From NCBI GenBank assembly GCA_020061995.1, contig JAGUXE010000267.1, positions 1 through 41,172 of the forward strand: DNA of 41,172 nt, given 5' to 3'. The translations under genes were made by a program, and so were the position numbers. Source of the stretch: Ignavibacteriales bacterium. GTDB lineage: Bacteria > Bacteroidota > Ignavibacteria > Ignavibacteriales > Ignavibacteriaceae. Under the pieces are notes generated by a model. That model did no database searches and was not told where the DNA came from. It saw nothing but the letters and a program-made list of their open reading frames with translations. Each line of letters opens with the position of its first letter. Position 1 is the stretch's first letter. Of this stretch, positions 1 through 9,610 are shown piece after piece.

Positions 1-171
1 ACCCAAAAAAAAGAGGAGATTATCGACCAATCCTTCTCCACCATCAGAAATTGGAACCTCTACAATTTCAGCATCAGAAAGTAATTTAGAAATTGTTCTT
101 GATATAATTGAAGTAACCTTAATTGCAGAGAGACTTCCTTTAAATGATGCCGGGGCAACAACGATTTTCAT
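1..171 (-). CDS. glycerate kinase, N-terminal part (truncated by window edge)
   Basis: The first 57 codons of a leftward gene are visible, starting with ATG at 171. The protein begins MKIVVAPASFKGSLSA and continues with a VPISDGGEGLVDNL segment. Both match the N-terminal nucleotide- and substrate-binding region of the GarK/GlxK family of glycerate kinases, which phosphorylate D-glycerate using ATP in the cytoplasm. The family consensus usually reads APDSFKGS; here the D is A. The start overlaps the stop of the upstream penicillin-binding protein gene by four bases (ATGA), so the two are probably co-transcribed and translationally coupled, although no functional link is obvious. The remaining roughly 300 residues lie outside the window, so completeness cannot be judged. 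Confidence 0.85.
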   Translation of the reverse strand, partial: MKIVVAPASFKGSLSAIKVTSIISRTISKLLSDAEIVEVPISDGGEGLVDNLLFFLG

Positions 172-2165
172 TTATTACCTTCCTCATCATTTGAATTAAT
201 TACTATCTCAAGTGGAAAAGAAGAGTGAAGCGGGCAGATGTTGGGCATCTTTTCTAGGCTGACAGGATATTTTTTTCTATTTCTACACATCTCTGTTGCC
301 AAAAGCCCTGATTCTTCACAAAGGTCAACTTCCTCTATGCTACTTGGTTTTTCAATTCTGTCAAGAAAAGAGTTAGGAGATTTTTTAGAAAGATCTGACA
401 TCATGTAAGTCCAGACAGGGACACAAATAGTTCCACCAAAAGAAAATCCTCCCCCGACTTTATTAACCGGATTATCATAACCCGCCCAAATTGCAGTTGA
501 AAGAGATTTGTTATAACCTACGAACCAAACATCTGTTGCGTTTTGCGTTGTGCCGGTTTTTCCAGCCGCAAATCCTTTGTATGACTTTCTGATTGAAGAT
601 GCCGTTCCTTCATCTATTACTTTTTCAAATGCTGTAGTTATGAGATAAGCTGTAGAAGAATCGATTACAGATATAGTGTCTATCTGACCTTCATAAATTA
701 TTCTTCCGCTTTTATCTTCTATTTTTAAGATTGAAAAAGGTTTTGCATAAATTCCTCCCGCTGCAAATACGGCACTTGCCGCAGCCATTTCAAGGGGACT
801 TACATCAGACGTTCCAAGGGCTAATGATGGATAAGAATTTAAGATTGAATTAATGCCTAACTTTTTTGCGAAAGAAATTACTGAATCGGGAGTTGTGAGT
901 TGAGTTATTGAATATACCGCAGCAAGATTTATAGAATTCTGAACTGCATTTATCAACGGAATATTAGTATTGCTTGAGGTATTAGTAGAATTTGATGGTT
1001 GCCATTCGAATTGAGTACCGGAGTCAACGATAATTGGAAAATCTTGTAAAGGAGTTGCAAGAGTATAACCATCTTCAAGCATCTTTCCGTATAAAAACAA
1101 TTTAAATGAAGAGCCTGGTTGTCGGACAATCTGAATTGCCCTATTAATTCCTCTTGGTTCGGAATCTTTATTTCCTCCAATTAATGCTTTTATTTTTCCT
1201 GTTCCGGGTTCAATAGAAATAAGAGCTACTTGTGCAGTTTGCATCTCCTTTTTCATGCTGTTCCACTGCTTTGTTACGGCTTCTTCTGCGGAGAGTTGAG
1301 TTTGATAATCAAGTGTTGATGTAATTTTAAGTTGGTCTTTTGAAAGAGTTAAACCCTTCTGTCGTATAATTGTAAGGGCATCTCGCCTAATTTGTTCAAC
1401 AAAATGTTTTCCGATTGAGAAATGCCGTTTTAGATTTAACGGCTGTTGTTTTAATTTATTGAATTCACCCTTAATAAGCCTTCCCACTTCAACGAGATTA
1501 TGCAATACTTCATTTCTTCTATTTAACAATTTTTGTGGATTCTTTTCGGGATTATAACCATTTGGAGATTGTAGCAATCCGACAAGTGTAGCGCTTTGTG
1601 TAATTGTAAGTTTATCGGGAGTGGTATTAAAATATTCTTGTGCTGCTGCCCAAATACCATGCGCTCCAAGCCCGAAGTAAACTGTATTCAGATACAATAG
1701 AAGTAACTGATCCTTTGAAAATTTTTCTTCTAACTTAAGAGCAAGATCTATTTCATTAACTTTTCTTGATACAGTTCGATCATGCGTAAGAAATAGATTT
1801 CTGGCAAGCTGCATTGTGATTGTACTTCCCCCTTGAACAGAGCCTGTTATTGTTTTCAGTAGTGCTCTGCCAAGTCCGGTATAGGAAACGCCGTTATGCT
1901 CATAAAAATTACGGTCTTCGGTTGCAATCAGTGACCAGATTACAAATTTGGAGATGTTCCCGGTGCTTTTAACTTCCACTCTATTCTTTTCACCAATGTA
2001 ACCAAGTAACTTTCCATCTTCAGTGAAGACAGTAGAAGCATAATCAAGCGAAATCGGAGGAAGATCTTGCGATGAGGTTTTATCTGTAGTGAATGAGAAC
2101 AAAAATAAAACTACAAAAGTGAAACTAATTTGGCTTAACGTATTTGCTAAAATTGATTTAATCAT
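168..2165 (-). CDS. class A penicillin-binding protein (PBP1A-like, bifunctional glycosyltransferase/transpeptidase)
   Basis: Peptidoglycan synthase anchored in the inner membrane with its catalytic domains in the periplasm. A hydrophobic N-terminal segment (residues about 8-27) is the anchor. A GT51 glycosyltransferase domain follows, with EDRNFYEHNG from residue 83 (catalytic Glu83), QGGSTITMQLARN near 111, and the LNTVYFG motif near 159. The transpeptidase domain carries the Ser352-x-x-Lys355 nucleophile (PGSSFK), Ser411-x-Asn413 (NSIN) and the KTGTT box at 536. The C-terminal tail has three cysteines in a context common in PBP1A/1C-like proteins. All catalytic motifs are intact and the 665-residue length is normal. 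An upstream TTG (2174) could add three residues, but the ATG at 2165 is preferred. Its stop overlaps the downstream glycerate kinase start. Confidence 0.93.
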   Translation of the reverse strand: MIKSILANTLSQISFTFVVLFLFSFTTDKTSSQDLPPISLDYASTVFTEDGKLLGYIGEKNRVEVKSTGNISKFVIWSLIATEDRNFYEHNGVSYTGLGRALLKTITGSVQGGSTITMQLARNLFLTHDRTVSRKVNEIDLALKLEEKFSKDQLLLLYLNTVYFGLGAHGIWAAAQEYFNTTPDKLTITQSATLVGLLQSPNGYNPEKNPQKLLNRRNEVLHNLVEVGRLIKGEFNKLKQQPLNLKRHFSIGKHFVEQIRRDALTIIRQKGLTLSKDQLKITSTLDYQTQLSAEEAVTKQWNSMKKEMQTAQVALISIEPGTGKIKALIGGNKDSEPRGINRAIQIVRQPGSSFKLFLYGKMLEDGYTLATPLQDFPIIVDSGTQFEWQPSNSTNTSSNTNIPLINAVQNSINLAAVYSITQLTTPDSVISFAKKLGINSILNSYPSLALGTSDVSPLEMAAASAVFAAGGIYAKPFSILKIEDKSGRIIYEGQIDTISVIDSSTAYLITTAFEKVIDEGTASSIRKSYKGFAAGKTGTTQNATDVWFVGYNKSLSTAIWAGYDNPVNKVGGGFSFGGTICVPVWTYMMSDLSKKSPNSFLDRIEKPSSIEEVDLCEESGLLATEMCRNRKKYPVSLEKMPNICPLHSSFPLEIVINSNDEEGNK

Positions 2166-2204
2166 ACAAAACAAAATATTGGTCTACTAAAGAAAAGTTT
2201 ATAC

Positions 2205-2669
2205 TTAATAAAAAACAACCTCATAATCTTTCAACTTGCCATTATCATAAGTGAATTTAGCACTGAAAAATTTTTCTTCTTTTATCCATTGCATAAAAAT
2301 CTTATCACCATCCCAGAGGTTCAGATCGAAAAGTCTTTCATCATTAATCCATTCGAGCTTTCCTTCAACAGAATCAATCAATTCACCTGAAAATTCATTG
2401 ACCGAAAAAATAAACACATACCAATCATCAAATCCGTCGAACGCAGGGAAAGTGATAAATCCGTTCAATTTAGGGTTTTCGATTATTAAGCCAGATTCTT
2501 CTCTAATTTCACGAATAACACATTCTTCAGGTGATTCACCAATTTCAAATTTACCACCAAGTCCATTCCATTTTCCCTCATGCATATCGTTTTCTTTTTT
2601 TATACGATGCAGCATAAGCGTTGTTCCGTTAATTTTATCATTAACATAACATAACGTTGCAAGTTTCAT
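2205..2669 (-). CDS. Nudix hydrolase, MutT/MTH1-like (probable 8-oxo-dGTP diphosphatase)
   Basis: A 154-residue cytoplasmic pyrophosphohydrolase. The Nudix box spans residues 39-61 and matches GX5EX7REUXEEXGU completely (GGKFEIGE, then REIREESGL). The preceding WNGLGGK and the late segment LNLWDGDKIFMQWI resemble the MTH1 branch, whose aromatic/acidic residues bind oxidised purine nucleotides, so sanitising 8-oxo-dGTP is the likely role. Substrate is inferred from family resemblance only. The gene is divergent from the isomerase gene at 2802. On the minus strand a TATATTTG (2706-2699) fits the Bacteroidota -7 element, but I found no matching -33 TTG. It is followed after about 40 bp by the PBP gene in the same direction. 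Confidence 0.88.
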   Translation of the reverse strand: MKLATLCYVNDKINGTTLMLHRIKKENDMHEGKWNGLGGKFEIGESPEECVIREIREESGLIIENPKLNGFITFPAFDGFDDWYVFIFSVNEFSGELIDSVEGKLEWINDERLFDLNLWDGDKIFMQWIKEEKFFSAKFTYDNGKLKDYEVVFY

Positions 2670-2801
2670 TAAAATTTTTCCTTAATTTTAAGTGGTCACA
2701 AATATACTTTCCTTAAAAGAGGATAAAAAATATTTTTTTTATTAAGTTGATACAGATGTTAAAAACAATTTTGAAAAATTGAACCAAAAGGGATTAAAAA
2801 G

Positions 2802-4481
2802 ATGAGCACAAAATATTTTAACTTACCTCCCGAAATCATTACAACAATTAACCTAAGATTAAATAATTGGCAATCAAATAAATACACCTCTAGAATTTGG
2901 CAAAAAGATGCAACACTCTGGAAAGAAGACCCGAAAGATCATACTGAATTGGCAAATAGACTAGGCTGGCTTGAACTTCCTGTTTCAATGAAAAATAATT
3001 TAAATGCTTTCTCATCATTTGCAGATGAAATAAAATTTGATTTTACTCACGTATTGCTTCTCGGAATGGGAGGGAGCAGTTTGTGTCCGGAAGTTTTATC
3101 AAAAACATTCGGGTCAAAAGAAGGTTATCCTAAATTGGCGATTGTTGATTCAACACATCCTGCAGTTATAAAAAAAATTGAATCAGAATATGACTTTACA
3201 AAAACATTGTTCCTGCTTGCAAGTAAATCGGGAGGCACTGCCGAAACGATGTCGTTTTTTTATCGTTTTTATGATGTCCTCTCAAAGCAAATAGAAAATC
3301 CCGGAAATAATTTTGTCGCGTTAACTGATCCAAATACGAGTCTTGAAAAACTGGCAAAAGAGAAAAACTTTAGAAAAATTTTTTATACACCTTCCGAAGT
3401 CGGGGGGCGTTATTCTGCTTTAACACCATTTGGATTGCTCCCCGCAGCATTGATGGGAATCGATATTCATAAATTTTTGCAAAAAGCTGAAATGTTTTCG
3501 CTTGAATGTGCCGAGAATATTCGAGCACTAAACAATCCCGGGATGTATTTAGGTGCATTAATTGGTGAATTGTCTTTAGTAGGAATTGATAAACTTCCCT
3601 TTTTTGTTTCACCGCAAATTTCATCATTTCCTCAATGGGTCGAACAATTGGTTGCAGAAAGTACCGGCAAAGAAGGAAAAGGAATTCTGCCTGTTGCTGA
3701 TGAACCATTTTTAGACATTTCAAATTATGGAAAAGACAAATTATTCGTTTTCGTAAGATTGGAAAATGATAACAACAGTAATCTTGATAAACATTTTGAA
3801 AAACTAAAAGCTGCAGGATTTCCGATTTTGCAGATTAATTTAAAAGATAAGTATGATCTCTCTGCGGAATTTTTTAGATGGGAATTGGCAACAGCATTTT
3901 CGGGTATTGTACTCGGAATAAATCCATTTGATCAACCCGATGTACAAATCGCCAAAACACTTGCTAATGAAGGACTTGCCGAATATCAGAAAAACGGTAG
4001 ATTGCCGGAGAGGATTCCTACTAATAAATTTGAGACCATCGAGGTTTATTCAGATAATAAGTATGATTCACTTGAAGAAACAGTTCGAATCTTTTTTAGT
4101 GAATTAAAAGAGAATGAGTTCGTCGGAATACTTTCATTTATTCCATACGGAAAAGAAATTGATGATGCACTTCTTAATCTTCGTAAAAAAATCATTGAGA
4201 AATATCATGTTACCGTTACAACAGGCTATGGACCCCGCTTCCTACATTCAACGGGACAATTACACAAGGGGGGAGCACCATATTGCAGGTTTATACAAAT
4301 AACAGACAACATCAATGAAGATTTGGAAGTCCCCGGTAAAGGTTATAGTTTCGGAGTATTAATTACAGCTCAGGCTTTGGGCGATTTGAAAGCGTTGCAA
4401 AACAGAAACAGAAAAAGTCTTCGTCTGAATATTACTGGAAGTCTGGTTGAATCGTTACAAAAGATCAGTGAAGCAATATAA
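2802..4481 (+). CDS. phosphoglucose isomerase of the transaldolase-fusion type, stand-alone
   Basis: A 559-residue SIS-fold sugar isomerase interconverting glucose-6-phosphate and fructose-6-phosphate. Visible motifs are GMGGSSL near residue 89 and SKSGGTAET near 142 (phosphosugar binding), GGRYSALTPFGLLP near 201, and the late TGYGPRFLHSTGQLHKGG stretch near 474. These match the C-terminal half of the bifunctional transaldolase/phosphoglucose isomerase proteins better than classical Pgi. No transaldolase domain is fused, and no transaldolase gene lies in this window. An AGGGA-like ribosome site precedes the ATG by about 9 bases. The glycosidase gene follows 98 bp downstream on the same strand, suggesting a sugar-metabolism unit. 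Confidence 0.88.
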   Translation: MSTKYFNLPPEIITTINLRLNNWQSNKYTSRIWQKDATLWKEDPKDHTELANRLGWLELPVSMKNNLNAFSSFADEIKFDFTHVLLLGMGGSSLCPEVLSKTFGSKEGYPKLAIVDSTHPAVIKKIESEYDFTKTLFLLASKSGGTAETMSFFYRFYDVLSKQIENPGNNFVALTDPNTSLEKLAKEKNFRKIFYTPSEVGGRYSALTPFGLLPAALMGIDIHKFLQKAEMFSLECAENIRALNNPGMYLGALIGELSLVGIDKLPFFVSPQISSFPQWVEQLVAESTGKEGKGILPVADEPFLDISNYGKDKLFVFVRLENDNNSNLDKHFEKLKAAGFPILQINLKDKYDLSAEFFRWELATAFSGIVLGINPFDQPDVQIAKTLANEGLAEYQKNGRLPERIPTNKFETIEVYSDNKYDSLEETVRIFFSELKENEFVGILSFIPYGKEIDDALLNLRKKIIEKYHVTVTTGYGPRFLHSTGQLHKGGAPYCRFIQITDNINEDLEVPGKGYSFGVLITAQALGDLKALQNRNRKSLRLNITGSLVESLQKISEAI

Positions 4482-4579
4482 TTGATTCATAAAGCAGTAC
4501 TATTAATTAAATGTGAGATCGATTTTTTAAGGTGTATTTCTCAAATTTTGAAAATGCATCATTAATAGGAGATTACAAG

Positions 4580-6058
4580 ATGGGGACAAATACTAAACTA
4601 TATGAAATAAACATCCGAACTTTTTTAAGGCGATATGATACCTCAGAAAAAAGAGCAACATTCAAAGATATTCCGTTAACATTCTGGAAGAGCCTTGCGG
4701 ATAAAGGGTTTGATTATGTTTGGTTAATGGGAGTTTGGGAAACATGTTCTTCGGCTATACCTGAACATTGTTTTCAGGAAGGACTTGTAAATTCATATAA
4801 TAGGGCTTTGAAAAACTGGGCGAAAGAAGATGTTATCGGATCTCCATACGCAATTAATCGCTATGAGATTAATTCATCAATTGGAGATAAAGAGGAACTT
4901 AGGTTTTTAAGAAAAATAATTCATTCTTTGGGAATGAAATTAATACTCGATTTTATTCCCAATCATTTCAGTGTCGATACAGTTTATACAGATACCAATC
5001 CCGATCTCTTTTTACGTGCCTCCGAAGAAGATATTAAAGATGATCCACATACTTTTTTTAGATCGAAAAACAATCCCGAAGTTGTTTTTGCTCATGGAAG
5101 AGATCCATTTTTTCCTGCATGGACTGACACAATTCAGCTAAATTATTTTAATCAAGATACTCGAACATTTATGATAGATACTCTTCTAGGCATTACAGAA
5201 ATATGTGACGGTGTAAGGTGTGATATGAGTATGCTAGTGATGAATAATATTTTCCTAAACACATGGCGTGGTGTTATTAGTAATGGTCATATTCAAGTTC
5301 CGGAAATTGAGTTCTGGAAAGAAGCCATTGAAAAAGTTAAAAATGAAAACCAACAATTCTTACTAATTGCTGAAACTTATTGGGATCTCGAATGGGATTT
5401 ACAACAATTAGGTTTTGATTATACTTATGATAAAAAATTACTGGACCGATTAAAAGACGGAACGACACGAAGTATTCAAGAACATTTGAAGGCAGATTTA
5501 TCATACCAAATAAAATCGGTTCGTTTCATTGAAAATCACGATGAGGAAAGAGCAATTCAATCTCTCGGTACCGAGCGCTCACTTGCCGCCGCAATAATTA
5601 TATCAACTATTCATGGGATGCAACTCTACTTTGAGGGACAGTTGAGCGGACACAGAGTAAAACTTCCTGTCCAACTAGGTAAAGAGCCAAATGAACATGA
5701 GGTCAAATCGATTGAGAAATTTTATAATACTCTTTTTGAAATTACGAATCATGAAGTTTTCAAAAAAGGGATTTGGAGATTGTTAGATGTTAATGCCTCT
5801 TGGGAGGGGAATAATAGTTTCAACAGTATTCTTGCATGGAATTGGAGTTATGCAGGTCATCAGCGGTTGATTGTTGTTAATTACTCAAATACTGTGTCGC
5901 AATGCAGAATTAAATTGGATGTTGAAGGTTACGAAGAAAACTTTAAATTAATTGATCTTCTTAATAAAACAACATATTGGCGTAATTCAGAAGAAGTTCA
6001 CCACACCGGTTTGTTTATTGAACTTCAGGCATTCAAGAGTCACATATTTTCTTACTAA
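4580..6058 (+). CDS. GH13 alpha-amylase-family glycosidase, intracellular
   Basis: A 492-residue (beta/alpha)8-barrel enzyme acting on alpha-glucosidic bonds. The four GH13 signature regions are present in order: DFIPNH (residues 124-129), GVRCD with the Asp215 nucleophile, LIAET with the acid/base Glu265, and ENHDEE with His320 and Asp321. A short beta-sandwich C-terminal domain follows (about 390-492). There is no signal peptide, so it should act in the cytoplasm, for example on glycogen-derived or imported oligosaccharides; transglycosylation cannot be excluded. The start at 4580 is chosen because AGGAG (4567-4571) lies 8 bases upstream. A GTG at 4532 would add 16 residues without support. 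Confidence 0.88.
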   Translation: MGTNTKLYEINIRTFLRRYDTSEKRATFKDIPLTFWKSLADKGFDYVWLMGVWETCSSAIPEHCFQEGLVNSYNRALKNWAKEDVIGSPYAINRYEINSSIGDKEELRFLRKIIHSLGMKLILDFIPNHFSVDTVYTDTNPDLFLRASEEDIKDDPHTFFRSKNNPEVVFAHGRDPFFPAWTDTIQLNYFNQDTRTFMIDTLLGITEICDGVRCDMSMLVMNNIFLNTWRGVISNGHIQVPEIEFWKEAIEKVKNENQQFLLIAETYWDLEWDLQQLGFDYTYDKKLLDRLKDGTTRSIQEHLKADLSYQIKSVRFIENHDEERAIQSLGTERSLAAAIIISTIHGMQLYFEGQLSGHRVKLPVQLGKEPNEHEVKSIEKFYNTLFEITNHEVFKKGIWRLLDVNASWEGNNSFNSILAWNWSYAGHQRLIVVNYSNTVSQCRIKLDVEGYEENFKLIDLLNKTTYWRNSEEVHHTGLFIELQAFKSHIFSY

Positions 6059-6166
6059 GGAAAAGCGGACAAAGGTTGATTTTTATATTTTCCTAAGAAG
6101 TTTTCGGGATTGGCTCTCATTTTTTGCCTCTTAATTTTATTAAATTTTTGGTATTTAACCATAGCT

Positions 6167-7072
6167 CTAATGTTTCAACTCTTCTTTTAATTGTTTATTA
6201 TTTTCGATAATTTTTAATAGCCAACTCTCTGGCGATTCCAATTTAAGAACTTCAACTATTTCTTCTATTGCCCGGCGGCAATCATCAAAATCACGATCCA
6301 AAGACCTCATTAAGCGAGATGACACTGAACTATAAGGAAATTTAATTAGATGCTCTTTCAACCTTTCGATTATTTGTGCTCTTTCCGGATGATTTTCTTT
6401 GGATAAAATATCTAAGCTAACGCCACCATAAAGATAATAGCTCTCTTCATCAAAAAATGTATTCTTATATTGATTGAATAAGTTATTCCTATCCTCTTTA
6501 CTTTGTTTTACTTTAGTATTACCGAGTAGCTGCTGAAATAATAATTCCTCTTCCTCATTCAATTTAAGAACCTCTATCTCAATTTCATTTGATTTTATTA
6601 TTCCGTCTTTGGACACAACTGAGAAATAAATTCGATATCTACCTTCTTTTACATAACCCCATGGAATTGAAGGATAAGCAATTTCATCTTTATAATTAAC
6701 TATATTAAATGGATTTATTATGCTTAACCTATTTTTACCTTCTTTTATACTTATCCAGAAAGGACTAAATGAAGATTTAGGTAGCTTTATATTGCGACTT
6801 ATATCTTCAACATGGAAATTTAGACGGCTATCTATTTCGATCTTTTGATTACTATTGTTTTTTATGTCCAGAAGTATATTTACGAATTTCCCTTTTTTTG
6901 TAATATTCTTCTCAGGAGTAATATGAAAGGTTATTTTATCAGTGAAATTGATTTTTTCAAGTTCGGAATAACCATTTTGGTCAGATGAACTATTACTTTG
7001 ACATAATGATATGGTACTGTTTATTGGTATTATTAAAAAGAGGACTGAAAGTGCAAAAATTACTCGCTTCAT
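6167..7072 (-). CDS. exported protein of unknown function
   Basis: A 301-residue protein I do not recognise. It has a clear signal peptide (basic MKR, hydrophobic core to about residue 20, cleavage probably near the CQS at 25). Residues about 50-170 alternate polar and hydrophobic strands (DKITFHITPEKNITKKG, EGRYRIYFSVVSKDG), resembling an immunoglobulin-like fold. Residues 175-301 look helical and charged. There is no lipobox with a small residue before Cys and no T9SS sorting tail, so a periplasmic location is the simplest guess. It converges on the GH13 gene, and I see no strong terminator in the 108 bp between them. Confidence 0.7.
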   Translation of the reverse strand: MKRVIFALSVLFLIIPINSTISLCQSNSSSDQNGYSELEKINFTDKITFHITPEKNITKKGKFVNILLDIKNNSNQKIEIDSRLNFHVEDISRNIKLPKSSFSPFWISIKEGKNRLSIINPFNIVNYKDEIAYPSIPWGYVKEGRYRIYFSVVSKDGIIKSNEIEIEVLKLNEEEELLFQQLLGNTKVKQSKEDRNNLFNQYKNTFFDEESYYLYGGVSLDILSKENHPERAQIIERLKEHLIKFPYSSVSSRLMRSLDRDFDDCRRAIEEIVEVLKLESPESWLLKIIENNKQLKEELKH

Positions 7073-7290
7073 GGAATCTTTATAATTTAATTATTGGTCT
7101 CAATTCCAACGGTTAAATATTTTTGTGAATGACTTTATAAAACCGGATAGAACGGGATTTAATATTATTAACTTCTTATCAACATAAAACAAATAAGTCG
7201 ATAAGAAAAACTAATGAAATTAATAGAAATTTTAAGAAAATATTTTAATTCTTAAATAACAACTTGCTTCTGGAGAGTAGATTCGTTTAT

Positions 7291-7569
7291 CTACTTCTTT
7301 TCTCTAAAATTTTCCAATATTCGAATTGTGAAGATCAAAAAGAAACCGAGACTTGATAAATAAATGTCGGTTAAATCAACCAGAAAAAGTGCATTGTTGT
7401 CAATTAATGTCCCCATATATTTAACAAGCAATACTGTAGTAAAAAATGCCGAAAATCCGAATAATCCGGCTCTAAGGGGGAAGAAGATAAAATTCAGGAA
7501 AAATGAGACCACTTTATTGTACTCTTTTTTCCTTTGGTTTTCCAACCCTAAAATTGTTGACTGTTCCAT
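7291..7569 (-). CDS. small membrane protein of unknown function
   Basis: A 92-residue protein with two predicted membrane segments (about residues 22-50 and 62-83), a charged N-terminus and a basic C-terminus (FREKK). I see no family motif. It lies just downstream of the signalling operon but separated from it by about 110 bp. A 7-bp hairpin (AGTAGAT/ATCTACT, 7276-7295) overlaps its stop. Coding status rests on the membrane-protein composition and ATG start; an overlapping frame on the opposite strand is less plausible. Confidence 0.55.
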   Translation of the reverse strand: MEQSTILGLENQRKKEYNKVVSFFLNFIFFPLRAGLFGFSAFFTTVLLVKYMGTLIDNNALFLVDLTDIYLSSLGFFLIFTIRILENFREKK

Positions 7570-7680
7570 AATTCCATGCCTCTTGAAATTTGTGGTTCAA
7601 AAATACTACAATCAAATAAGTTTGTCTGTGATGGGGAGCACTTTGGTGAGCTTAATTTTAAAATATTTTGGAGCTTTAGA

Positions 7681-9249
7681 TTAAGATTTTGCTCTAATCG
7701 TTATTAGGCTGATATCGTCTTCATAACGATTGTTTGTAAATGTGGAAAACTGTGTTTGAATATAATCGAGTGGATCACTATTCTGAGGCATTATATTAAT
7801 GATTTTTGCAAGATTATCCGAACCCAATGGTACTCCACTTTCATTTCGAGATTCAATGATTCCATCAGTCATCAAAACGAGGAAATCATTTTCTTTCATT
7901 TCAATTACTGAATCCTCAAAAAATCCGTCAGCAGCAAACCCAAGCAACATACCATCCGATTTAATAACCCTCACTTCGTTCTTTTGAAAATCTTTGAACA
8001 TAATCGGAAGATCGCCTGCGCCCGAATATTTAACAACTTTTGATTTTTTATCAAGAATTAAAATTGATAAAGTTGCAAAAACCTCCGAAATTTTTGCATC
8101 CTGATAAACTGATTGATTCACATGCTGAAGTATTGTTTTAGGAGAATATTCATTTGAATTTTGTAGAGCTACACGAATTGCACTTCGTACATATCCTGCA
8201 TAAGCAATTGCAAAATACCACGCTCCCCATTTTTTCCCCATCACATCACCTAGAACCACCGCCATTAAATCGTTAGCTAGTTCGAAGTAATCGATGAAAT
8301 CACCTCCTGGAATTCCCTTAAATGGGACATGCCAATGCTTAATCTGAAAACCGGGGAAAGACGGATAATTATCGGGAACTACTTTTACTCGAAGACTATC
8401 GGCAGCTTTGTGAAGTTCCGAGACAACTTTTTGTCTCTCTTTGCCTAGACTTTTAATAATTGCCGAAACTTTTGCCACAACAACGCGAGGTCCTGCCGTT
8501 TTAAGTACATAATCAGTAATGCCAAGATCATAACCATCAAGAATATCTTCTTCACCCCCTTTGGAGGTTAGGAAAATAAACGGGATTGATTTCAAATCAC
8601 TATCATTTAATAATCTTCTTCTGAATTCAAAACCATCAACTTGCGGCATCATAATATCGGAAATAATAATATCCGGCGGATTGTTTTTCGCTTCGATTAA
8701 CCCATCTTCCGCAGAATTTACAGAAGTACATTCAAACCCGGCTTTGGTAAGGTTGTAATGAAAAAGTTTTGAAAGAGAAAGATCATCATCAACTAAAAGA
8801 ATTCTAGGAATATCTTCTTGAATCGCTTGTTCAATAGATTTTTTTGCGCCGTAGGTTTTATAAATTTCAGTTCTTCGTAATAGAGCCTGAACTTTTAAAA
8901 GAAGTTCCTGAACATCAAATGGTTTTGTTATTAAATCATCTCCGCCTGAATCAAGCGCTTTTTCTTTATCTTCATAACTACTTTTTGCAGTTACAAAGAT
9001 GAAGGGGAGTACACGATGTTTTTCGTTTTCGCGAACTTTTTTACAGAATGTGAATCCATCCATACCTTCCATTCCAACATCACAAAGGACAAGGTCGATT
9101 TTCTTTTGCTCAAGAATATCGAATCCTTCGTTAGCATCGGAGGCTTCTAATGTATGATAATCTTTTTTTCTTAAATGAAAACCAATCAGTTTTCGAATGG
9201 TTAAATCATCATCAATAATTAAAATATTTTTTGGTTCGGATTGACTCAT
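7681..9249 (-). CDS. double-receiver SpoIIE-type PP2C phosphatase (RsbU-like response regulator)
   Basis: A 522-residue cytoplasmic signalling protein. Two complete receiver domains come first: residues 5-125 with phosphoacceptor Asp57 and Lys108, and residues 145-265 with Asp197 and Lys248. A linker leads to a SpoIIE/PP2C domain (about 300-520) with the metal-binding acidic motifs GGDFIDYF (Asp315), GDVMGK (Asp333), MTDGI and EDDISL. Enzymes of this type dephosphorylate a serine on STAS-domain antagonists, and a STAS gene is the next gene upstream in the operon (9-bp gap). Phosphorylation by the adjacent histidine kinase or another kinase would control phosphatase activity. It is the last gene of a four-gene leftward operon. 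Confidence 0.92.
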   Translation of the reverse strand: MSQSEPKNILIIDDDLTIRKLIGFHLRKKDYHTLEASDANEGFDILEQKKIDLVLCDVGMEGMDGFTFCKKVRENEKHRVLPFIFVTAKSSYEDKEKALDSGGDDLITKPFDVQELLLKVQALLRRTEIYKTYGAKKSIEQAIQEDIPRILLVDDDLSLSKLFHYNLTKAGFECTSVNSAEDGLIEAKNNPPDIIISDIMMPQVDGFEFRRRLLNDSDLKSIPFIFLTSKGGEEDILDGYDLGITDYVLKTAGPRVVVAKVSAIIKSLGKERQKVVSELHKAADSLRVKVVPDNYPSFPGFQIKHWHVPFKGIPGGDFIDYFELANDLMAVVLGDVMGKKWGAWYFAIAYAGYVRSAIRVALQNSNEYSPKTILQHVNQSVYQDAKISEVFATLSILILDKKSKVVKYSGAGDLPIMFKDFQKNEVRVIKSDGMLLGFAADGFFEDSVIEMKENDFLVLMTDGIIESRNESGVPLGSDNLAKIINIMPQNSDPLDYIQTQFSTFTNNRYEDDISLITIRAKS

Positions 9250-9258
9250 TTTCCCAAC

Positions 9259-9606
9259 TTAAATTTTTATACCGAAGCTTTCAATTGCTTCCTGTTTTGT
9301 TTGATAAGCTTCAAATACACGATACATTCTGGTAAGCTCAAACATGGAATGTACAGAAGGTTGAAAACCAACAAGCCGCAAATCACCACCAAGTGCAGTT
9401 GTTTTTTTTAACGAAACGACAAGAGAGCCCAGAAAAGTTGAATCTATAAATTCGCAGTCGGATAGATCGACTATGATTTTTCTGGCACCGTTTTCTATAT
9501 CTTCCGTAAGGATTTTTTTGAATTCTTCGGCTTCTTTAAGAGTTGCGCGGCTAAGGTTTACAACCTCAACAACAACGTCTCCGAATTGTTCACGCATAAA
9601 GTCCAT
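9259..9606 (-). CDS. STAS-domain anti-sigma factor antagonist (RsbV/SpoIIAA-like)
   Basis: A 115-residue single-domain STAS protein. The DCEFIDSTFLGSLV segment holds Ser56 at the position phosphorylated in RsbV/SpoIIAA, followed by the usual helix. Such proteins switch between partners according to the phosphorylation of this serine, and the neighbouring SpoIIE-type phosphatase is the obvious activator. The cognate serine kinase (RsbW/SpoIIAB type) is not in the window. ATG at 9606 is used; an in-frame ATG three codons later is possible. Gaps are 4 bp to the upstream sigma-54 activator gene and 9 bp to the phosphatase. Confidence 0.9.
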   Translation of the reverse strand: MDFMREQFGDVVVEVVNLSRATLKEAEEFKKILTEDIENGARKIIVDLSDCEFIDSTFLGSLVVSLKKTTALGGDLRLVGFQPSVHSMFELTRMYRVFEAYQTKQEAIESFGIKI

Positions 9607-9610
9607 AAAA

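Noticed and set aside
2251..2649. 132-codon plus-strand frame
   Set aside because: Antisense shadow of the well-supported Nudix hydrolase, Ser/Pro-rich with no fold.
4532..4579. GTG start adding 16 residues to the GH13 protein
   Set aside because: A good AGGAG site supports the internal ATG at 4580, and the extension has no family similarity.
7276..7295. Hairpin AGTAGAT/ATCTACT as a terminator
   Set aside because: On the minus strand there is no T run after it; on the plus strand no gene ends there.
7364..7684. 106-codon plus-strand frame
   Set aside because: Mostly antisense to the small membrane protein, and its composition looks like a shadow.
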